From positions 124,001 through 188,000 of the forward strand of contig JANUWF010003378.1 in NCBI GenBank assembly GCA_026120185.1: a stretch of DNA of 64,000 nt, in the 5' to 3' direction. Made by a program: the position numbers and the translations under genes. Origin of the DNA: Voacanga thouarsii. Taxonomy: Eukaryota > Streptophyta > Magnoliopsida > Gentianales > Apocynaceae. Below, piece after piece: positions 56,703-64,000 of this stretch (its first letter is position 1; every line of letters begins with the position of its first letter). The notes under the pieces are model-generated. The model was not told the DNA's origin and searched no databases. It worked only from the letters and a program-made list of their open reading frames with translations.

Positions 56703-56713
56703 TGGTATCAGAG
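56703..56713 (+). other. Primer-binding site, initiator Met tRNA (Angela-2)
   Basis: TGGTATCAGAG followed by ACATGCTATG. One base differs from the Angela-1 site just after the core. Confidence 0.92.
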
Positions 56714-57128
56714 ACATGCTATGTGTGGTCTACGGACATTGTTTTGGCATGAAAAACTATTTTCGTGTTTGTCTTTGTTTGCTATGAAAATTATTTTCAC
56801 TCGAGTCGAAATCGCTTCGATCTTTATGGGTTGGGTCCATAGCACAATATGATTGTGTAAAAGTCACATCGTATTTCGAAAATATTCTTTCTTTGGTGCT
56901 GAAAATTTCTGCAGAAAAACGTTTTCTTGCAACATGGATGTTGCCCTCCGTTTCATCTTAATTTTCCATTTTGATTTTGTTTAAACTAACAAATTAGTTG
57001 TTGTTTAGAGCTTCAAAATAGAAAATACTGCTGAGAATTGTTCACACTTAAAATTTGCAGAAGAATAAAGCACCAAAAATTATTTCTGGAATTTTTTTCG
57101 AAAAATCGCCACCATTGTTGCAGAACAC

Positions 57129-57285
57129 AGGCAGTGCCGGCTCCAGCCTCCAAGCTGATGCCGGTTCCATTCTGTTCACGATGTCTAAAAATTAATTTTG
57201 GAAGAGAAAAATTTTTGAAAACCAGAACAGAGCCGGCGCCAGCGCAAGCTCCGACTTCCAAACCGGCGCCGGTTCTGCTTTGTTT
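57129..57285 (+). repeat. GC-rich dyad module in the Angela-2 leader
   Basis: AGTGCCGGCTCC, GATGCCGGTTCC, GAGCCGGCGCCAGCGC and AACCGGCGCCGGTTCTG stand out in AT-rich surroundings. AACCGGCGCCGGTT is a perfect palindrome. Confidence 0.8.
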
Positions 57286-57380
57286 GCAACCTCCAGGTAT
57301 TTAAAAAAAAAGAAAAATTCAAAACAGAATTTTGAAAGGGAAAAATCTCATTTGATGAGAAACAGGACCTAAAAGCATTT

Positions 57381-57511
57381 TCTCAAAATTAGTTTTGAGA
57401 CAAACAATTTTGTTTTTCAAAGTAATAATTTTGAAAATCTAAACTTAGTGTATCTTTCTAAAATGGTGATTTTAGAATCTGTTTTGTCTTTCCAAAATAG
57501 TGATTTTGGAA
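57381..57511 (+). other. Array of four hairpins in the Angela-2 leader
   Basis: 57381-57400: TCTCAAAA, loop TTAG, TTTTGAGA. 57416-57435: TTCAAAGT, loop AATA, ATTTTGAA (one G-T pair). 57456-57477: TTCTAAAAT, loop GGTG, ATTTTAGAA. 57490-57511: TTCCAAAAT, loop AGTG, ATTTTGGAA. Centres are about 35-40 bases apart. All four have a counterpart in Angela-1. Confidence 0.8.
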
Positions 57512-58541
57512 TGATAAAAGTATATGTTTATTTTGTTTTAAGCATAGTCAATGGCATGGTGGATGGTTATGGACTAAAACTGATTATATCTGTTCATGCA
57601 TTTTACAGTTTTGATTTTTATGAAATAGGGCCTACGTGTCATGCCTTCTCTAGAATTCTTATGTAATATCTTCTCATCTAACTCCCCCTCGAATGTAACT
57701 CGAGATTTTCTCTCTTTAGGAAATTATGTAATTAGTTTACATAGGTTGGATAGGAGTATAATTATTCTATTCTAGAGATGGCAACCAAAACAAGGCAAGG
57801 AGGTAAGAACTTCTACTTAAATCATGCATGAACACATAGGGTTAACTATATTAATTTCTTTTGTGGCTCAAAGAAATTAATTTAGGATAAATTCCATAAC
57901 CATACCACGTAATCGCTTTATTACCATGATTATCAATTATGTAATTTATTGATTTTTATGCATGTCATTCAACGAAACCACTAAAAGGAACAAATCCCTC
58001 AATTAATATTAAACCTAATTCCTTCCATTAATATAGTAAGAACGAGAGTCCTTTTTCGAGATTAAGTTGTTGGGCAAACCCAAGCCTACTTGACATCGGG
58101 CATGTTCAAGCTATGGAATTAAATTCCTGATTAATGGGTCGGGTTTAACTAAATTTTTTATCTCGGTTGGGCAAACTCAAGCATAAAGAAATTTAGAGGA
58201 AAAGTTAGGGTAGCTAAAAAGGCTTTAAGATTAAAAGCTATTAATCACCCAATGATCTGGTAGTTACATACGATGTAATTGATATTGGATACCTACTAAT
58301 GAACTCAAGGGTGGCTTGTTGGACAAACCCAAGGTTATTCTTGAGGAATTTGGATACCGGTCCACTAAGAAAGCTTCCAACGGGCTTTCCTGAATCAATA
58401 GTGGGGGCTATTGGTTTTAGTAAAATAGTGGAGTAAAAATGCATTTAATTAAAGTCCCAATTATTTGCATATCATGTGCATATACAAGTAGCTAATGCCC
58501 TCTATCTTTACATCTAAGTCACTTGCATCATTTCAACGAAC

Positions 58542-59633
58542 TTGAACTTACGTAGCATCTCAGAAATCAACAAGTTAACGGAATCAAACTATCTCGACTG
58601 GTATAGAAATTTGAAAATCATTCTCAAATCAAAAAAGTTGTTCTACATGCTAGATGCTCCTATTCCACCACCACCAGCCCAAGATACTCATGTTGATGAG
58701 CATGCTGTCCACAAGAGGCATAAGAAGGATAGTGATACAACATCATGTATTATGCTGGCATCCATGACTCCTGAGTTGAAAAAACAACACGAGCATATGG
58801 ATGCTCAATCGATCATTTTATATCTTCGAGAGTTGTTTGATGCCCCAGCTAGAACTGAGAGATATGAAATCTCGAAGCAACTATTTCATTGTAAAATGGC
58901 AGAGGGTTCTTCTATGGCCACTTATGGGCTGAAGATGTTGGGCTTGATAGAGAAGCTTGGATCTCTCGGGTTTGCAATGGATCATGACTTAAGTGTTGAC
59001 TTAATTCTACAATATTTACCTAATAGTTTCTCACAATTTGTGATTAACTATCAGATGAACATGATTGAGTCCACCATTCTTGAGTTAATCAATCTTCTCA
59101 AAACTATGGAGTCCTCCATGAAAAAGGATTCCAATGCAGTTTTAATGGTAGAATCTTCCTCTTCTAAGAAGAAAGTTCAAAAGAAGAAGAAGAAGGCTCC
59201 TATGAAGCCCAAATGTGGTGTGAACAAGAAGGACACAGCTACCAAGGGTCAATGCCATCATTGTGGGAAGATGGGTCACTGGAGGTGCAACTGCAAAGTC
59301 TACTTGGAGACCATTAAGGACAAGAAGCAGAAGGAGAAGCCTACAAGCACGTCTACTTCTTCTCCAGGTATGTTTATGATTGAGATAAATACTGCATTTA
59401 AAAATGAGATATGGGTATTAGATATCGGATGTGGATCTCATTTGTGCAATAACTTGCAGGGGCTAAAGAGCAGTAGAAGGCTTGTGAAAGGCGACGTGAA
59501 CCTACGTACTGCAAATAAGGCAAAGGTTGCTGAACTTGCTGTGGGGACATACGAGCTAAACCTGCCTTCTGGATTAATTCTAGAACTGGAAAACTATTAT
59601 TATGTACGAGTTTTAATAAAAAACATTATCTGA
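58542..59633 (+). pseudogene. Angela-2 gag and protease (open, start codon lost)
   Basis: The longest open reading in the window, 363 codons. Gag body: residues 1-200 (NKLTESNYLDWYRNLKI, ELKKQHEHMDAQSIILYLRE, AEGSSMATYGLKMLGLIEKL, LPNSFSQFVINYQMN). Lys-rich linker: 208-225. Intact zinc knuckle CHHCGKMGHWRCNC: 238-251. Protease active site WVLDIGCGSH: 292-300, with DTG changed to DIG. The family start would be at 58542, but the codon there is TTG; the first in-frame ATG is at 58647. A TGA at 59634 ends the stretch, after which the same frame continues. Angela-1 has the same domains at 14901-17815. Confidence 0.85.
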
Positions 59634-60455
59634 ATTGCTTGTTTAGACTTATGTGAATTTCATTTAATATTTAAGAATAAATGTTGTTCTTTTTCTTTGA
59701 ATGATATTCACTATGGTTCAGCAACTTTGGTTAATGGTTTATATGTTCTAGACTTGGATAATCTAATTCTCAATATAAACAATAAGAAACCTAAAATAGA
59801 GAACTCTAACACCTCTTACTTATGGCATTGTCGTTTGGGCCATGTAAACAAAAATTATGTTTCTAAGTTACACAAGCTTGGTCACTTAGGGTCATTTGAT
59901 TATAAATCATATAGCACATGTGAATCTTGTTTACTAGAAAAAATGACTAAAACTCATTTTCTAGGAAAAGGAGAATGGGCCAAGGAGTTATTAGAACTCA
60001 TACATTTTGATGTATGTGGCACAATGTCAATACAAGCAAGAGGAGGTTATAACTATTTCATAACCTTTATCCATGATTTCTTACTATACGGGTATTTGCA
60101 TTTAATGAAATACAAATCTGAGGCCTTTGAAAGGTTCAAAAACTTCAAGAATGAAATAGAGAAATAACTTGGCAAAAGTATTAAGACTCTAAGATCTGAT
60201 TGATGAGGAGAATAATTGAGCCAAGAGTTTCTGAGTTATCTTAGAGATAATGAGATATTATCTCAATGGATTTCACCACATACATCTCAACATAATGGTG
60301 TATCTGAGAGAAGGAATCGAACCCTTCTAGACATGATACGGACCATGATGACTTCTGCCGACATTCCAAAATCATTTTGAGGGTATGCACTAGAGACTTC
60401 TGTTTATATACTGAACAGAGTTCCGACAAAATTAGTTGATACTACCCTATTTGAG
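59634..60455 (+). pseudogene. Angela-2 integrase
   Basis: In the same frame as gag. The zinc-binding part is intact: LWHCRLGHVNKNYVSKLHKL...CESCLLEK (about 59820-59940). Core: HFDVCGTMS (first Asp, 60003-60029), YFITFIHDFLL, SIKTLRSD (second Asp), QHNGVSERRNRTLLDM (Glu). Five stops lie at 60165, 60198-60210 (three) and 60378; four of these five sit where Gln, Arg, Gly or Trp would be expected. Function is lost though all catalytic residues survive. Confidence 0.83.
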
Positions 60456-61842
60456 ATGTTCTTTGGTAAGAAACCAAAGTTATCTCACTTGCGAGTATGG
60501 GATTGTCCCGCCTTTGTTAAAAGGCCACAGTCAGACAAACTTGATAGTAAGTCTGACAAGTGTTTGTTTGTGGGATATCCAAAAGAATCTTTTGGATATT
60601 ACTTCTATCTACCCACCGAAAATAAATTGTTTATTTCGAAGCATACCGTCTTCTTAGAGAAGGAGCACATGCTCAAAGGGGATAGTAGGAGTATGATTGA
60701 AGTTAGTGAAGTTAATGAAAATCAAATAAACAAGGATCAATCATCTAACCCCACATCTATTGAGAGAATAAATGAACCTTCTAATACACAAGAACCTCGT
60801 AGATCTAGTAGGATACGTGTGGCACCTGAGAGATATGGATTTCTCATTAGTGACCACAATGACGTATTGCTCATAGATGAAGATGAGCCTACTACCTACA
60901 AGGATATTCTAAATAGTTCAGAATCTGGCAAATGGCTTGAGGCCATGAATTCAGAGATGGATTCCATGTACGACAACAAAGTATGGACTTTGGTTGATCT
61001 ACCCAAAGGAATTAAACCTATTGGGTGTAAGTGGGTTTTCAAGAAGAAAACGGACATGGATTGTAACTTAGTTACCTATAAAGCACGACTAGTGGCGAAG
61101 GGTTATTGTCAACAACATGGTATTGACTATGATGAAACCTTTTCGCCAGTAGCCATGTTGAAATCCATTAGGATACTCCTAGCCAATGTTGCTCATCATG
61201 ATTATGAGACTTGGCAAATGGATATGAAAACAGCTTTCCTAAATGGAAATCTGACTGAGGAAGTTTATATAACACAACCCGAGGGTTTCATATCCAATGA
61301 TAGCACAAAGGAGTGCAAGCTGTAAAGGTCCATTTATGAACTTAAGCAGGCTTCTAGGAGTTGGAATATCCATTTTCATGAAACAATCAAAGAGTTTGGT
61401 TTCATTCAAAATATGGATGAGCCTTGTGTATACAAAAAGGTTAGTGGGAGTGCAATCGTTTTCTTACTGCTTTATGTAGATGATATATTGCTAATAGGAA
61501 ATGATATACCTGTCTTGCAAAAGGGTTAAAGTTTGGTTGTCCAAACAATTCTCCATGAAAGATCTTGGAGAAGCAACCTCTATTCTCGGAATAAGGATCT
61601 ATAGAGATAGATCTAAAAGGTTGCTTGGTCTTTCGCAGTCTACATACATAGATAAAGTGCTAAAGAGGTTTAGCATGGATCAATCCAAAAAGGGATTCTT
61701 ACCCATGTCACATGGTGTAAGCCTTTCAAAGTCAATGTCTCCCAAGACACAAGTTGAAAGGGATCACATGAGTAAGATTCCATATGCCTCGACAGTTGGA
61801 TCTATCATGTATGCTATGATGTATCTTGTACTCTCAGTTTGA
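60456..61842 (+). pseudogene. Angela-2 reverse transcriptase
   Basis: Starts with the integrase C-terminal region (FFGKKPKLSHLRVWDCPAFV) and linker (RRSSRIRVAPERYGF). Then RT: KWLEAMNSEMDSMYDNKVW, PIGCKWVFKKK, ARLVAKGYCQQHGIDYDETFSPVA, TWQMDMKTAFLNGNL, QPEGFI. A TAA at 61323 precedes SIYELKQASRSWNIHF. The catalytic box LLYVDDILLIGND is intact (61465-61506). A small frameshift near 61520 moves the reading to VWLSKQFSMKDLGEATSILGIR...SKIPYASTVGSIMYAM. A 290-codon open stretch (60456-61322) is the best preserved part. Confidence 0.85.
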
Positions 61843-62444
61843 CGAGTAGATACCAATCCGACCCTGGTGAGGGTTGTTGGGCAACTGTAAAGAACATCCT
61901 TAAGTACTTATGAAGGACTAAGGATATGTTTTTAGTATATGGAGAATGTGATTTGAAAATAAATAGGTATACTGATGGCAGTTTTCAATCTGACAAAGAT
62001 GATTTCAAATCCCAATCTGGCTATGTGTTTATGTTGTGTGGAGGGGTAATAAGTTGGAAAAGGTCTAAACAAGAGACTATTGCCGACTCTACAACAAAAG
62101 CTGAGTACATAGCTGCTTCTGAAATAGCTAAGGAGGCTATTTGGATCAAGAAGTTCGTGACGAAACTGGGTGTGGTTCCTAGTGTTGTTGGTCTAATAAC
62201 CTTGTATTATGACAACAACGGAGCCATTACACAAGCAAAAGAGCCGCGGTCTCACCAATGATCCAAACACGTACTGCGACGCTATCATCTGATCCGGGAG
62301 ATCATAGATAGGAATGTTGTCAAGATAGAGAGAGTTCCCACGGATGAGAACATAGTTGACCCACTTACGAAAGCACTATCCCAACAGAAACATGATTGTC
62401 ATGTTGAGTCATTTGATATTAGATACATGAATGATTGGCTTTAG
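61843..62444 (+). pseudogene. Angela-2 RNase H and Pol C-terminus
   Basis: After a second frameshift near 61825: SRYQSDPGEGCW, a TGA at about 61912, INRYTDGSFQSDKDDFKSQSGYVFMLCGGVISWKRSKQETIADS, KAEYIAASEIAKEAIWIKKF, YYDNNGAITQAKEPRSHQ, a TGA at 62259, then KHVLRRYHLIREIIDR and DPLTKALSQQKHDCHV, ending with TAG at 62442. The first catalytic Asp (YTDGS) is present; the usual EAEY reads KAEY, losing one expected acidic residue. Confidence 0.82.
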
Positions 62445-62445
62445 T

Positions 62446-62458
62446 GCAAATGGGAGTT
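62446..62458 (+). other. Polypurine tract of Angela-2
   Basis: GCAAATGGGAGTT directly before the 3' LTR start TGTTAGTGTTG. Confidence 0.75.
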
Positions 62459-64000
62459 TGTTAGTGTTGTGCTCTAGAGGCAATCACTTGTACATTGTAT
62501 ATGACAAATTTTATTTTAATAAAAGGCATTATTTATCTTATAACTTCTTTTGTTTACTTTAAGTAATATAACTGTTCGATAAAATCCCAAGTACAACATT
62601 GTGTTAAGGAAATTATGATAGAGATCATGATATGAGATTCTTACTATATTGGATGGTGTTAGTACTTAAATAGTCCCTAGTCATAGTATTAATGAGACAG
62701 GACATTATTAATGCATTAAGACTAGCACGTGTTAGACTTCCGGATTTGATTAGGCGGTGGTTCTCATAACCGTGAGTATTGAGATACTCAAAGTTAACAC
62801 ATAGATGCTTGTTAATGGAACAAGTTCATTAGATGACCTAACTTTGAGATAATCACATAGATAACTATTTAGTGCCAGTGATATAATCTCACTATGGCAA
62901 ACATGAAAGTATCCTTAGACTTGAGATCTCTAAGGTACTTTGTTGGCTGAGTTTTGTACTTTGATTCCAATCTCCAGAGCTTGATCGAGGGCTGCCTATG
63001 AGTGGATATTAGGTTCATTGTGAGGTCAAAAAAAGTAGTTGAGAGGGTCAATAAAGGATTCACCACTCCTAATAGTAGGGGTGAATATCTAATGGCCACT
63101 TGTAAGAATTACTACTCGAAAGTCCTTGGCCAAGGTGATTGTGTATTAGAAACAGTTAGAATTGATAGACATTTAGAGTAGTGGGTTCCTGGTACAAGTA
63201 CTATTGTATTCGGGCCAGAATTATTTCTGGAGGGAGTTGGCCCTAATTCCGTACTCAAAACTGAATGAGATATTGTATGGTGAAAGAAGCTAATTGCACT
63301 GAAGTTTGTTATTGAATGGTTCATGTCAAGCCACTTGACTTCCTAGACTCTTGGTGGTCATGATGTGTTGCTAGATACCGCTCATGATCTGGGAATATGA
63401 GTTTATTAATTAATGAATTAATAAACCAATCCTTATTAAAATTAATAGGATTAATTCTAATTAATTATGGATTATTAATCTCAAAGACGTTTGGATTAAT
63501 TCATGTTCTCTACCAATTGACTGGGAAACCTAATAGGTCACACACAATAGAGGATTATATACTCAATATGTTATTTGATAACATTGTGGGGTTAATTGAG
63601 AGAAAGAAAAGTTATTGTGGAAAAATTATAATTAGTTATAATTTGTGGTACAAGTTGTAATTGTAAGAACTTGATGTTTCCAATTACAATTTGGGAACTC
63701 TAATTATTTTAGAATTCCAGATTGTTCAATGAATTTTTGGTTTTTATATGATATAACCGAAAACCCTAAGGGTGATTTCACATGAGAAAAACTATAGCCA
63801 CATAAACTTTCTCCTCTTCTTCTTCTCTCTCGATTTTGATCTTGAAGAGGAACCCTAGCCACCACTTAGAATTTTTGCTAGCACAGGAAACTTTGTGCTT
63901 GAGTATTCCTCTGTGTGGATTACTATTAGAGATAATCACACACTGTGATTATAGTGGGTAGATGTTCAACTCATGTGGAGGTTGATCACGAGGATTGCTA
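62459..64000 (+). repeat. 3' LTR of Angela-2, cut by the window end
   Basis: Starts TGTTAGTGTTGTGCTC with canonical ends retained, unlike the 5' copy. It is collinear with 54991-56530 and stops at the window edge. Confidence 0.9.

Larger units (their letters stand above)
56714..58541 (+). other. Angela-2 untranslated leader
   Basis: About 1.8 kb without a gene. In order: AT-rich text, GC-rich dyad modules (57129-57285), the hairpin array (57381-57511), the conserved CATGGTGGATGGTTATGG region, then sequence with direct counterparts at 17816-18700 on the other strand. The frames 57038-57304 and 57448-57666 are shadows. Confidence 0.78.
54991..64000 (+). mobile_element. Angela-2: nearly complete Angela-like Ty1/copia element
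   Basis: 5' LTR 54991-56701, primer site 56703-56713, leader to 58541, one continuous Gag-Pol reading 58542-62444, and 3' LTR from 62459 to the window end (about 170 bases short by comparison). It is the same family as Angela-1, opposite strand. The left flank ends AGTAC; the matching duplication lies outside the window. By eye the LTRs differ at about 7% of the first 355 bases, less than Angela-1. Confidence 0.9.

Overview
The window is plant nuclear DNA made almost entirely of LTR retrotransposons inserted into one another. I see no host gene. The evidence is AT-rich sequence, Ty1/copia and Ty3/gypsy gag and pol pieces of plant lineages, LTRs ending in TG...CA, primer-binding sites for initiator Met tRNA and Asp tRNA, purine tracts, and 5-bp target-site duplications. 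It looks like gene-poor (pericentromeric or intercalary) heterochromatin, probably of a eudicot; I do not name a species.

Layout. 1-3735: remains of Athila-like gypsy elements (a protease fragment, a tRNA-Asp primer site and two LTRs on the minus strand, and an LTR fragment on the plus strand). 3752-6114: gag and the beginning of pol of a Tat-branch gypsy element. Its reverse transcriptase is cut at 6114 by a minus-strand Angela-like copia element (Angela-1, 6115-21388, TSD TCATA) and resumes at 21394-21468. Angela-1 itself carries a 4.77-kb Tekay-like solo LTR (8451-13217, TSD ATACA) in its pol and a truncated Athila-like LTR (16232-17690) in its gag. At 21469 the Tat reverse transcriptase is cut again by a plus-strand Sirevirus-like copia element (21469-42196). 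That element in turn holds a minus-strand Tekay-like LTR (28948-33277) and a second copia element without a recognisable 5' LTR (33278 to about 40150). 42200-47928 is a scarred Tekay element with its 3' LTR, 47929-48572 is an unassigned LTR-like piece, 48573-54990 is the 5' LTR and shortened interior of another Tekay element, and 54991-64000 is a second, nearly complete Angela-like element on the plus strand (its 3' LTR runs off the window).

How the parts work together. In life each element encodes Gag (particle), protease, integrase, reverse transcriptase and RNase H, and uses its LTRs as promoter and terminator. Here all large polyproteins are broken by stops and frameshifts, mostly of the kind expected from cytosine deamination in silenced DNA. 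None looks autonomous. The best preserved is Angela-2, with an intact Gag zinc knuckle and YVDD motif.

Most interesting signals: (1) an array of four short perfect hairpins in the untranslated leader of both Angela copies; (2) an intact 158-residue acidic ORF just after the primer site of the Tekay element at 52909, with three SUMO-interaction-like motifs; (3) a GC-rich dyad module shared by LTRs or leaders of unrelated families; (4) a tRNA-like, pol III-promoter-like segment in all four Tekay LTRs; (5) a whole tRNA-Asp-like sequence with CCA at an Athila primer site.
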